A stretch of 64,000 bases of DNA, taken from contig CM072342.1 in assembly GCA_036874045.1 (NCBI GenBank), positions 5,416,501-5,480,500 of the forward strand. The letters run 5' to 3'. Shown here one piece after another: positions 1-11,087 of this stretch. The position numbers were made by a program, and so were the translations under genes. The notes under the pieces were generated by a model that saw only the letters and a program-made list of their open reading frames with translations, made no database searches and was not told where the DNA came from. Each line of letters begins with the position of its first letter. Position 1 is the stretch's first letter. This DNA is from Cymodocea nodosa. Its lineage: Eukaryota > Streptophyta > Magnoliopsida > Alismatales > Cymodoceaceae.

Positions 1-1886
1 CCTTGTTTAATCATGAAGTGACATTTTTCCCAATTTAAAACTAGATTTTTTTCCACACAACGTTTTAATATTTAGTCTAAATTGCTTAAACACACTTCAT
101 ATGAGTTACCATATATAGTACAATCATCCATAAATATTTCTAAAAATTCATTAGTCATTCTAGTAAATATGCCCTACACACACCTTTGAAAGGTAGCTGA
201 CACATTGCATAATCTGAATGGCATTCTTTTAAAAGCATAAGTTCCATTAGGACAGGTGAAAGTTGTTTTCTCTTGATCCTCTAATGCTACTGCAATTTGA
301 TTTTACCCCAAATACCTGTCTAGGAAATAAAAATATTCTTGTCCTGCTAATCTTTCCAGCATTTGATCTATAAGAGGTAAGGGAAAATGATATTTCCTAG
401 TCACAACATTCGGCTTTCTATATTCTATACATACTCTCCAGCCTGATTGAATTCTAGTAGGTATCAAGTTTTGACTTTCATTCCTAATAACTGTTAATCT
501 TGATTTCTTAGGAACTACATGGATTGGACTAACCCACGAGCTATCAGAAATCGGATAAATTATATCATTATCTAACCATTTAACTATTTCCTTCCTGACT
601 ACTTCTTTAAGGTTTGGATTTAATCTCCTCTCAGGAATTCTAACAAGTTTAGCATTCTCTTCTAAATATATGTGGTGACAGCATAAAGTTGAACTTAACC
701 CTTTTATATCAGTCATAGTCCATCCTATTGCTTCCTTATAACTTTTTACTATATCTTTTAATTTAGCTATTTGATCCTCTTTTAACTCTGAAGTAATAAT
801 GATTGGACAGGTCCGTTTATCTTTCAGAAATATATAGGTTAATTCAGGAGGTAAAGGTTTTAATTCTAAATGCTGCCCATCAGAAGCTAGAGCTCCTAAT
901 TGAACATCATCATTTTTTAAATTAATTTCTCCTTGATCTCCTTCTATATTTATGCTTTCACTTTCTTCTAAAGTTTCAGAATTGATTTGCCTATTTAATT
1001 CTTCTTGAATTACATCATCTAACATATCTCCTTCATCCTCTAAAAAGTCTATGGTATGTAAGGACATTTCTAACTCCTCAAACCTTTCTGGTTTGAAAAT
1101 ATTTAATTGAGTATCCTTATTACCATATGCTAACTTCATTACTCCAGTTTTACAATTTATAGCAGCCCCTGATGTTGCTAAAAATGGCCTTCCCAAAATT
1201 AAAGATGTATCACTATTTTTATGCTTAATTTGTTGGGAATCCAAAATTACAATATTAATAGGATATATAAAATTCTTGATTTTAATTAAGACATCCTCTA
1301 TTTTTCCTCTAGGGAATCTTATACTTCTATCAGCTAATTGAATAACCGTACTAGTAGTAGTTAAGCCTTCTAATCCTAAGGATGTAAATATATCACTTGG
1401 CATAACATTTATACATGCACCTAAGTCTATTAAGGTTCTTTCTAGAATGGTATTTCCTATGGTGCATGATATAACAGGGATTCCAGGATCAGATAACTTT
1501 TTAGGAATCTGTGGCAAAAATAGGGAACTACTTTGCTCAACTAAAAAGACCTTTCTAAGAACTTTTCGCTCTCTTTTCTTAGTACACCAATCCTTCAGAA
1601 ATTTAGCACAAGATGGCATATTCTACAATAGATCTAACAAAGGAATGTTAACTTGTACTTTTTCAAAAATTTCTCTGATTTTTTCTTGTTTTTCAGGAAT
1701 TGTTTGTTGTAATCTTTCAGGATAGGGTGCTAAAGATTTTGATTTCAAAGACTCTTTTTCTTTCAGTTGATTTGTTTGATCATTTTTAGCTTCAATTGCA
1801 GATTCAGATTGTTCTTTAGTGATTTCTAGATTTTCAGCTATTACATTTTCATTATCATTTTGATTTTTACTCTTGTCCACCTTCAT
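1..1886 (-). pseudogene. pol fragment: retropepsin plus reverse transcriptase (element A)
   Basis: This is the protease and N-terminal reverse transcriptase part of an Athila/Tat-type polyprotein. 1623-1886 encodes the gag-pol linker (PYPERLQQ...). A TAG then interrupts the frame just before MPSCAKFLKDW. The frame 303-1619 carries the aspartic protease motif LIDLGACINVMP (about residues 64-75 of that stretch, catalytic Asp kept) and ILGRPFLATSGA. The RT begins with the conserved RRLNPNLKEVVRKEI, SWVSPIHVVPKK and GWRVCIEYRK motifs. After YFYFLDRYLG a TAA replaces the expected aromatic residue; beyond it the same frame continues as NQIAVALEDQEKTTFTCP and reaches the catalytic FMDD motif near 150 before the window edge, with a further stop near 200. 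RNase H and integrase would lie to the left, outside the window. Several stops make it non-functional. Confidence 0.9.
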
Positions 1887-2252
1887 ATCATTTTCATTTT
1901 GAGTTCTTGGTGGTATATCAGTTCCAGATCTTAATGTTACACATACATCTTCCAGATTTTCATTATTTTCATGATGTTTTTGTATATAATTTTCGTGATT
2001 ATGATCTTCAATTATTTTTAGTTTTAAAGTGCATTCTTTAAATTCTCTTACATTAGTGTTTTCTGTTTATTGTATATTTTGCAAGTTGTGCAGGTTTATA
2101 ACATTATAATTTTCATTGTCCTGTTGCATAACTTGTATTTTCATTGCATTTTCGTCTAATGCTTTTAATTTTGTTTCCAAGTCATCTAATTTCATTGCAT
2201 TCAATTTTTGATCAATTTTCTTTATGGCTTTTTCAGTTTCATAAATTATATC

Positions 2253-2693
2253 CTATTTAAGTTCTGAATATGCCTCCTTATAGTTTAACTGGTTGACTTC
2301 TTTTTGTTGACACACAAAGTATTCCAGTTTGTCCAGATTTTGCTCTATACTATGCTCCAATTTGTCATAGCTATCCCAAACTTCAGTGTCTCTCATCATA
2401 TTACACATTCTATATTGACCATCATTTGGGTAAACTATAGGATTCTCATACTCGGCTCTATTATATTGAGGATAATTCATTTGTTGTTCATGCGATCTAA
2501 CAATCTGTAAATGTCTCAATTTCAAGCAATCAGAAATGTCGTATCCTTCAGAATTGCAGAATTCACATAAGCTAATTAAAGGTTTCAGAAATCTTTTAGC
2601 ATAAGCATATGTCATATTCTCAATTACAGAAGAAAACACACAACTCTGACTATTAAAATGAAACAGCTCTAACAGTTGCTTATATCTATTCAA
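2253..2693 (-). pseudogene. gag C-terminal remnant with altered zinc knuckle (element A)
   Basis: This is a 146-codon stretch of nucleocapsid-like gag. Around residues 43-56 it reads CEFCNSEGYDISDC, which has the CX2CX4-X-X4C spacing of a retroviral zinc knuckle, but the expected His is Tyr, so zinc binding is probably lost. Downstream is a charged, heptad-like region (EHSIEQNLDKLEYFVCQQKEVNQL) that could form a coiled coil. The frame stops near 2253, and the stretch from there to 1886 contains more stops. The apparent N-terminus lies only about 40 bp from the primer-binding site, so the main retrotransposon gag domain is missing; it survives in the sister element at 45399-46070. Confidence 0.7.
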
Positions 2694-2730
2694 TTCAATT
2701 CACTTCGACTCAATTCAATTCAATTCAATT

Positions 2731-2747
2731 CCCCGACAATGGCGCCA
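2731..2747 (-). other. primer-binding site of element A
   Basis: On the minus strand this reads TGGCGCCATTGTCGGGG, seven bases inside the 5' LTR end (2755). From memory, a TGGCGCC start followed by a CCGGGG/TCGGGG stretch is the usual Asp-tRNA-type primer site of Athila/Tat elements. The same site is decayed at 11064-11080 (TGGCACC) and 47765-47781 (TAGTGCT) in the two other elements of this family. Confidence 0.8.
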
Positions 2748-2754
2748 TAAAACT

Positions 2755-4624
2755 TGTTTGGGTTTTCCCAGCACTACACTAGAAAAACTTGGATTTGTTA
2801 CTTCTATTTTTACTTAGTTAATTTATCTTTATGCCTATTCTTTCTTTTAGAAGTAAACAAACAACCTTTAATACAATTTAGATATTAATTCCAATTTGTA
2901 CTTTAACTACAATTGCACAGTGTCTATTGTATCAGTGTGCAATTACAGGTCGATCCCACAGGGAATTGCTGACGAATTTAAGAAATGTTTGATTGTGAAC
3001 AATTCAAATTTATATTCAATAAGCACTCCATTGAGTTACAGTTAAATCAAGGGACTAAGTTCGTTGAGTTATGGCTAACTCAACGGACTATCCTCATGGA
3101 CTGAAGTTAACTCTACGAGCCTGTCTCTTCTTTATAATACTGCTATTTACAGAGGAATTCGGCCAACCATTGGGCGATTCCACAGATTGTAAATAACATC
3201 AATTAAAATTTTTAATGCTAGTTAACATTGGATTTATCATTAAGCAATACTAACATTCAGATGATTCAAACAGTAACCATTAAAATCTTTAAGTTGTTCT
3301 GTACAAACCAATTTCAGTAAACTGTAAAATTAAAACTAACATAAAACAATTATAAAACTCATACAGATAACATTAATCACGATACAACACAAACAATACA
3401 ACACTCAAATACAACAAACAAACAAAGATAAATTGTTTTTGGTATTTTTGTTTTGATGTGAACATGAAAATGGGCAAAAGGTGAAATGTAAAGTAATCTC
3501 ACTTGACAGTAAATACTTCCGACACTACTTGCAACGCGATTACACCACTGAAAATTAAACCACTTACAATTCTGTCTCCTCTCCCTACAGAATCACAAGT
3601 CTAGAATTGCAAGATGATCTCCTCTTCAGCATACAAGCATCAACCCGAAGACAAGGCTAAAAGCTTTACAATCTCTTGAAATATGAGTCGACGCTTGGTA
3701 AAAATGTCTTCCCTTCCCGCGACGCGATCACTCCTCACAGTGGTTGTCATGCACTGCGTTTGGCTCGGAATCGACCCGACATCAGGCAAGTATCCTCACA
3801 GACCTCCGATGATTGGTGATTATGGTAGTGATAACAATGGTTGGTGTGATACTTCAGAGAATTGCCGATACTGTCTGTAGAAAGTTCGGTGCTCCTCCTT
3901 TATATACGCTGGTCGTCCATCGATCACACACACTTCTTTTTTTCTTCTTTTCTTTTATATTTCTTCTGTAGTAACTGCTTCTGCTTGAATGGTCGGTTGG
4001 ATTTCCTTCCTTCAGATCAACGGCGATGATTTCTTTCTCCCTACGCGATTGAATTCTTGCGTAATACGTGCAAACGTGGTTTTTCCTTCCAACTGTCTAT
4101 TCCTGCTACCGCTACTGTGGCATTTTAGAAAATATATAGTCTGTGGAGTTACAAATAACTCAACGAACTTTCTTCGTTGATTTAACTATAAAACACGTGC
4201 AAAAAATAACAACTTAAGTTTATAACGCTAACCTAACGCGTTACCTTAATGTTCAATATAGCAACTCAACGCGTACAGTTATGCTAACTTAACGAGTTAT
4301 AACTTAAGTAAATCTACTAGATCTCAACACATGTACATCTAGAAATAAAATATTCTCTCTAAACATAACTGTTCAGCAATTTAAACATAACTATCCGAAA
4401 TATCGGAAAATTCGGATACTTAAGAATTTCACAGCCTACAACTTACCGACAGTTCATAAATGTACTAAATTAACATTAATTCCCCAAAATTAAGTAGATT
4501 CTTCAATTAAAGCATATAATAGTGCAATTATAACAGAATGGCTTAATTCTCCTATGATAAGCTAAATATTATGCAATTAACCATCATTTAACCGTTAATA
4601 ATATGCACTTTTTCTTTCTAAACA
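2755..4624 (-). repeat. LTR-A: 5' LTR of element A
   Basis: 1.87-kb long terminal repeat starting TGTTTGG and ending CTAAACA on the plus strand. It aligns by eye along its whole length with the LTRs at 5648, 8253, 11088, 40715 and 47789. The element is coded on the minus strand, so U3 is at the high-coordinate end. A minus-strand TATA-like AATATAAAAG lies at about 3951-3962. The U5 side contains the shared box near the phrase GTCGATCCCACAGGGAATTG. Confidence 0.9.
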
Positions 4625-5647
4625 CACCCCCTTCCCCCCACAAGGAAAACAAAATGGAGGATGGAAAAAAATCTTGGAAGGTCTACAAACAACACTCTCC
4701 AATAATGTGAGCTAACTCGTTCGTATTGGAGAAGAATGGAGTCAGCACCTAGTCTAATCAGAGGAAGACTAGGAAAACCTAAGTGATGTGAAACTAGAAT
4801 TCCTCGTGAGCTGATCCAAGAGACTCAGGTAAGTTTCTTGGGTACGAATAAAGAAGGTGTGAAGCACCCTATCTACTTAGACAAGCTAACCTCTCAAAGA
4901 GATGAGTGCAAGTGATCCTAACTTCTAAAGGTATTGAGATAAGTAGACTAGACTTTCTCCAAAGAAACCATGGGTCTAAGAGACCCATGTAAAGACTCTA
5001 AAGGTCTTTGGTCGAAATTAGGGAGAAAGGTCAAAAGTCAAAGTCAACCGTTTCAATAAAACTGATCAAGTCTACTAAAATCTTAACTTATGATTGGGGT
5101 CGACTACAGGTTGACTTCACCTAAGGTAGACAAAAGGACAAAAAGCGTAAACCCACGAAAGGTCCACACACAAGTCTAAACTAACAGAAAGTCAAACCCC
5201 CCAAAAGGCTAGGGTGGCCTAAAATGCCGCTAAAGTGTGCGACATTCCTCCTGTAAGGCATCAGTAGGAGATGAGGCTCCCTAGAGGGTATGGCAGCTCG
5301 AAACTTCGCCACAAAATGCGTGGTACATGAAGGAGCCTCCCTAGAGAGTTTTTGGGGGTCTAAAATACCATTAATGGTACACAACATTCCTCCTCTAAGG
5401 TCTTGACGGGTGATAAGACCTCCCTAGAGGGTGCAACGATCTAGAAATTCACAAGTCGCACGAAATTCCCCCTCCAAGGCAATGTAGGCAGTATGCAAAG
5501 GAGCTTCCCTAGAGGGTTAAAAACGTCATTTTCAGGCAATTACAGTGGAAAAGACGTGACCTAAATAGCCAAAAGGGGTGCCCAAAATCCGTGGGAAGTC
5601 ACCTAAAAAAAATTGGTCAATGACGTCAGTAAACAGCCGATTGATGT
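4625..5647. repeat. Intervening repeat-rich DNA with CTCCCTAGAGGG-type degenerate repeats
   Basis: No coding region is recognised. Between about 5240 and 5520 a degenerate unit of roughly 75-100 bp recurs. Each copy has a CATTCCTCCT-TAAGG half followed by CTCCCTAGAGGGT (for example near 5277, 5338, 5427 and 5506). The rest resembles non-coding retrotransposon sequence, but I cannot assign a family. Confidence 0.5.
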
Positions 5648-7837
5648 TGTTTGTGTTTTCCCTGCACGACACTAGAATATCTGATTGGATTTCCAATAAC
5701 GTACCAGAAAAATTGGATTTGTTACTTCTATCTTTACTTAGTTAATTTATCTTTATACCTATTCTTTTTCTTTTAGAAGTAAACAAACAGCCTTTAATAC
5801 AATTTAGATATTAATTCTAATTTGTACTTTAACTGCAAGTGCATAATGTCTATTGTATCAGTGTGCAAGTACAAGTTGATCCCACAAGGAATTGCTTAGT
5901 AGTTTAGAACTGTCCGTTTGTTAACAATCAAATTTATATATTCAAGAAGTTCTCTGTTCAATTACAGCTAACTCAACGGACTAACCTTGTGGACTTAAGT
6001 TAACTCCACAAGCCTATCTTTTCTTTTTAAATACTGCTATTTACAAAGGAATTCGGCCAACCATTGGGCGATTCCACAGATTGTAAATAACATCAATTAA
6101 GCTCTTTAATTTTAGTAAACATTGGATTTATCATTAAGTAATACTAATATTCAGATAATTCAAATAATAACCATTAAAATCTTTAAGTCTTTTGAACGAA
6201 CCAATTTCAGTAAACTATAAAACTAAAACAAACATAAAACAATCACAACATTGACAAAGATAACATTAATCACGATATAACACTCAAATACAACATATAA
6301 TAGCAGATAAGTTGTATTTGATATTTTTGGTTTAATATGAACATGGAAATGGGCGAAAGGTGAAATGTAAAGTAATCTCAATCGATAGTAAATACTTCTG
6401 TCACTACATACGACGCGATTACACCACTGAAAATTAAACCACTTATAATCTTGTCTCCTCTCCCTATAGAATCGCGAGTCCAGAATTGCAAGATAATCTC
6501 CTCTTTAGCATACAGGCATCAACCCAAAGTCAAGGCTAGAAGCTTTACGATATCCTGAAATATGAGTCAGCACTTGGTGAAAATGGCTTCCCTTCCCGCG
6601 ACGTGATCACTTATCACAGTGGTTGTCATGCACCGTGTTTTGCTCGGAATCGACCCGACATCAAGAAAGTATCCTTACAGACCTCTGATAGTTGGTGATT
6701 ATGGTAGATATGGTGGTGGTAACGATGGTTGGTTTGTTACTTTGGAGAATTGCCGATACTGCCTACAAAAAGCTCAGTGCTCCTCCTTTGTACACATTGG
6801 CTGTCCATCAATCACACACACACCCTTTTCTTCTTTTTCTTCTTTTCTTTTATATTTCTTCAATAGTAACTGCTTCTGCTTGAATGGTAGGTTGGATTTC
6901 CTTCATTCATATCAATGACGATGATTTCTTCTCCCTGCGCAATACATGCAATTGTGGTTTTTCTTCCAACTGTCCTGTTTCTACAACCGCTATAGTGGTA
7001 TATTAGAAAATAAATAGTCCGTGGAGTTATAGATAACTCAACAGACTTACCTCGTTGATTTAACTATAAAAATCATGCATAAATTTAACTATCTGATGCT
7101 TAGGTGCATTTCGGATACTTACAAACTTAACTATCTGATGCTCAGATGCATTTCGGATACTTACAAACTTAACTATCCGATGCTCAGATGCATTTCAGAT
7201 ACTTACAAACTTAACTATCTAATGCTCAGATGCATTTCGGATACTTACAAACTTAACTATCCAATGCTCAGATGCATTTTGGATAGTTATAGATAACTCA
7301 CCAAAAATCCACTTAAGTCACTTTACCAGAACATGACATGTGTCCACAGCTATTTTATAAATAAAAAGAGATTTCGAAGAGTTACACATATAACTATCCG
7401 ATACCCAACTACAATTTCGGATAGTTATAGATAACTCATTGAAAGTTTACTTAAGTCATGTATTATGGTTTTGACACGTATACTTCTGGAAATAATAAAA
7501 TATTCTTTCAAAACATAACTGTTCAGCAATTTAAATATAACTATCTGACATGTTCAGTCTGTTAAACATAACTGTCCGAAATATGTTCGGTATGTTAACA
7601 TAACTGTCCAAAATATCAGAAAATTCAAATACTTAAGAATTTCACAACCTGCAACTTACCGAGAGTTCAGAAATGTACTAAATTGACATTAATTCTCCAA
7701 AATTAAGTAATAATTCTAATTAAAGCATATAACAGTGCAATTATAACATAACAGCTTAATTCTTATATGATAAGCTAAATATTATGCAATTAACCATCAT
7801 TTAACCGTTAATAATATGCACTTTTTCATTCTAAACA
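5648..7837 (-). mobile_element. Solo LTR-B of the Athila/Tat-type family
   Basis: This 2.19-kb LTR starts TGTTTGTG and ends CTAAACA. It has neither a PBS nor a polypurine tract next to it, so it is a solo LTR left by LTR-LTR recombination. The flanks are GATGT (5643-5647) and GACGT (7838-7842), a target duplication with one mismatch. It is longer than its relatives (about 1.93 kb), chiefly because of the 42-bp tandem array at 7081-7290 and further Y-GGATAGTTA-type repeats up to about 7600. Confidence 0.85.
7081..7290 (+). repeat. Five tandem copies of a 42-bp unit inside LTR-B
   Basis: Copies start at 7081, 7123, 7165, 7207 and 7249, each about 42 bp. The unit contains TTAACTATC-GATGCTCAGATG and CATTTCGGATACTTAC. 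The period is a multiple of three, so it translates as a 14-residue repeat (LNYLMLRCISDTYK), but nothing suggests it is coding. The other LTRs hold only one copy of the ATCCGATGCTCAGATGCATTTCGGATAG imperfect palindrome, so this is a local expansion. Confidence 0.9.
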
Positions 7838-8252
7838 GACGTCAACAAACAGAAGATAACATTAGTAGATAGAATGCTAACATCAATAGATGGGAGGTGA
7901 CATCATCAGACTGAAAGATGACATCAGCACCCCCGACATCAAATTAACTAATTATTACTAGTTAATCATGGTCTAAAGCAAGATTAACCTGTGGTTTACC
8001 GATTGAACTTGTAAATCCATGGGATTACCATGGAAATCTAGATGTCACAGATCCGCATCCATCGACCGACCCGATTCGATATCTACTGCAAACTAGAACA
8101 TATGGACGGTAAAGATTGTCTATGTACGGATGATTCGACGACCATAAGAAGCTGTCAAATCGTGGAAGTGGAGACCTTTGTCTCCAATGCTAATGGCTGT
8201 CCTCTAGGGAACTTGTGGAGAGCACACGACTACGTTCTCCACTCTCGCTGCC
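7838..8252. other. Intervening sequence, no gene seen
   Basis: 415 bp between solo LTR-B and element C. It contains GACATCA-type short repeats (about 7895-7945). A 248-bp open frame at 8042-8290 runs into the next LTR and is not credible as a gene. Confidence 0.5.
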
Positions 8253-10201
8253 TGTTTGGATTTTCCCAACACTACACTAAAAAAACTTAGATTTGTTATT
8301 TCTATTTTTTACTTAGTTAATTTATCTTTATGCCTATTCTTTCTTTTAGAAGTAAACAAACAACCTTTAATACAATTTAGATATTACTTCCAATTTATAC
8401 TTTAACTACAAGTGCACAGTGTCTATTGTAGCAGTGTGCAAGTACAGGTCGATCCCATAGGGAATTGCTGACGAATTTAAGAAATGTTTGATTGTGAACA
8501 ATTCAAATTTATATTCAATAAGCACTCCGTTGAGTTATAGTTAACTCAACGGACTAAGTTCGTTGAGTTATGGCTAACTCAACGGACTATCCTCGTGGAC
8601 TTAAGTTAACTCCACGAGCCTGTCTCTTCTTTATAATACTGCTATTTACAGAGGAATTCGGCCAACCATTGGCCGATTCCATAGATTGTAAATAACATCA
8701 ATTAAGCTTTTTAATGCTAGTTAACATTGGATTTATCATTAAGCAATACTAACTTCTAGATGATTCAAACAGTCACCACTAAAATCTTTAAGTTTTTTGT
8801 ACGAACCAATTTCAGTAAACTGTAAAATTAAAACTAACATAAAACAATCATAAAACTGATACAGATAACATTAATCACGATACAACACAAACAATACAAC
8901 ACTCAAATACAACATACAAACAAAGATAAATTGTTTTTGGTATTTTTGTTTTGATGTGAACATGAAAATGGGCGAAAGGTGAAATGTAAAGTAATCTAAC
9001 TTGACAGTAAATACTTCTGACACTACTTGCAACGTGATTACACCATTGAAAATTAAACCACTTACAATTCTGTCCCCTCACCCTATAGAATCGCGAGTCC
9101 AGAATTGCAAGATGATCTCCTCTTCAGCATACAGGCATCAACCCAAAGCCAAGGCTAAAAGCTTTACGATCTTCTGAAATATGAGTCGGTGCTTGGTGAA
9201 AATGTCTTCCCTTCTCGCGACGCGATCACTCCTCACAGTGGTTGTCAGGCACTGTGTTTGGCTCGGAATCGACCCAACATCAAGTAAGTATCCTCATAGA
9301 CCTCCGATGATTGGTGATTATGGTGGTGATACGATGGTTGGTGTGATACTTCGGAGAATCGCCGATACTGTCTATAGAAAGCTCGGTGCTCCTCCTCTGT
9401 ATACACTAGCCGTCCATCGATCACACTTTCTTCTTTTTTTCTTCTTTTCTTTTATATTTCTTCAGTAGTAACTGCTTTTGCTTGAATGATCGGTTGGATT
9501 TCCTTCCTTCAGATCAACGGCGATGCTTCCTTCTCCATGCGCGATTGAATTCCTACGTGATACGTGCAAACGTGGTTTTCCCTTCCAACTATCTGTTCCT
9601 GCAACTGCTACAGTGGCATTTTAGAAAATAACTATAAAATACATGCAATAAAGAAATAAGTCGCTAACCTAACGCACTACCTTAGTATATATTCATGTAA
9701 CTCAACGCGTACAGTTATGTTAACTTAACGAGTTATAACTTAAGTAAATCTACCAAATCTCGACACGTGTCAACAGTAGTTTAAACATAAAATAACATTT
9801 CGGAGAATTACAAATATAACTATCCAATGCTCAAATACATTTTCGGATAGTTACAGCTAACACACCGAAAATTCACTTAAGACATTCATTCTGGTTTCGA
9901 CACGTGTACATCTGGAAATAATAAAATATTCTCTCTAAACATAACTGTTCGGCAATTTAAGCATAACTATCCGAAATATCAGAAAATTCGGATACTTAAG
10001 AATTTCACAGCCTGCAACTTACCGACAGTTCATAAATGTTCTAAATTAACATTAATTCCCCAAAATTAAGTAGATTCTTCAATTAAAGCATATAATAGTG
10101 CAATTATAACATAATGGCTTAATTCTCATATGATAAGCTAAATATTATATAATTAACCATCATTTAACCGTTAATAATATGCACTTTTTCATTCTAAACA
10201 C
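8253..10201 (-). repeat. LTR-C: 3' LTR of element C
   Basis: The LTR starts TGTTTGG and ends CTAAACA, immediately followed by the polypurine-tract complement. A minus-strand TATA-like AAATATAAAAG lies at about 9448-9458. Three successive hairpins of the GTTGAGTTA/TAACTCAAC type lie at 8526-8618. Confidence 0.9.
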
Positions 10202-11087
10202 TTCCCCATACCTAAATTTTGCTAGTCCCTTAGCAAACTAAGATCTAATTAATTGGTCTTTCAAAAAGTGCTAGAATTAATTCTTCCCTTTTTTTTTCTT
10301 CTGTTTAGCATAAACATATATTCTATATGTTTCAGTAATCAACCTACAAAGATATTTAGAATATATGTAAATTACATACAAAGTATATCATCTTCATATA
10401 GGTGTTAATTATATTATCGTTTGTTCTCCTTTTCATCATCTGTAATCCTGAATTTTCCAATAAGTTTTCTAGAAGAAATTTCAACAACATACGAATCAAA
10501 GTACAATCCAATTCAATCTATTAAGACAAGTAGAATAAAGAATTGTATTTCCATTAAACAACTTCAACAGAGTATGCTCGTTGACTAACTCAAGACTTAA
10601 CGGAGTATGCTCGTTGAGTTAAGCGTAACTCAACGGACTCCCCGTAAAAGCAAATATAATAATAAAAATATTACAGAGAATAGTTTTTCTATTTTTTTAC
10701 CGGTTTAACCGATACTATGCTTCGGTCAGACTTAAATATTTTTTATTTTTTATTATTTTTCTTTTGGTTGAACCGATACTATGTTTCGGGAAAACCAATA
10801 TTTTTTTCTAAAAATTAATATACAATTTTTTTTGCCTATTTAACCGATACTATACTTTGGTTAGACCTAAATATTTTTTATTTTTTTATTTTTCTTTCGG
10901 TTGGACGGATACTATGTTTCGGTAAAACCAATATTTTTTTCTTAAAATTAATATACAATTTTTTTTTAATGTTTCGGTCATGACGATGGATCCAGTCGGT
11001 TGAATCGCAACTATTTTTATGTTTTATATATAGTTTTAATGTTTAACTCAATTCAATTCAATTCCCTAGCAATGGTGCCATAAAACT
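10202..11087 (-). other. Internal region of element C
   Basis: Non-coding. 10202-10567 matches the 3'-side interior of element D (42642-43010). 10570-10640 carries GTTGAGTTA/TAACTCAAC palindromes. 10690-11010 holds alternating modules containing AACCGATACTATGCTTCGGT and AACCGATACTATGTTTCGG separated by T/A-rich runs, repeated about every 60-80 bp. The decayed primer-binding site is at 11064-11080. Confidence 0.75.

Larger units (their letters stand above)
1..4624 (-). mobile_element. Ty3/gypsy (Athila/Tat-type) element A, 3' part outside window
   Basis: Retrotransposon on the minus strand. In element order it shows a 5' LTR (2755-4624), a primer-binding site (2731-2747), a shortened gag remnant (2253-2693), then protease and reverse transcriptase reading down to the window edge. 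The PR-RT spacing, the DLGA-type protease and the RT wording (GWRVCIEYRK, FMDD) match the non-chromoviral Athila/Tat branch of Ty3/gypsy. Only about 40 bp separate the PBS region from the zinc-knuckle part of gag, whereas the related element at 40715-49714 has about 1.7 kb of leader plus a long gag N-terminus there, so this copy has a large internal deletion. The coding region carries in-frame stops near 300 and 1620. The 3' LTR and left target duplication are not visible. Confidence 0.9.

Noticed and set aside
4625..5647. LTR-A and LTR-B as the two LTRs of one element
   Set aside because: No PBS or convincing polypurine tract borders the interval, LTR-A is already paired with the PBS at 2731-2747 as a 5' LTR, and LTR-B has its own near-perfect target duplication.
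7081..7290. Regular direct repeats resembling a CRISPR array
   Set aside because: No spacers (units are contiguous), a plant nuclear setting, and inside an LTR.
7075..7296. 73-codon frame with a 14-residue repeat, looking like a repeat protein
   Set aside because: It lies inside an LTR minisatellite whose 42-bp period happens to be a multiple of three.
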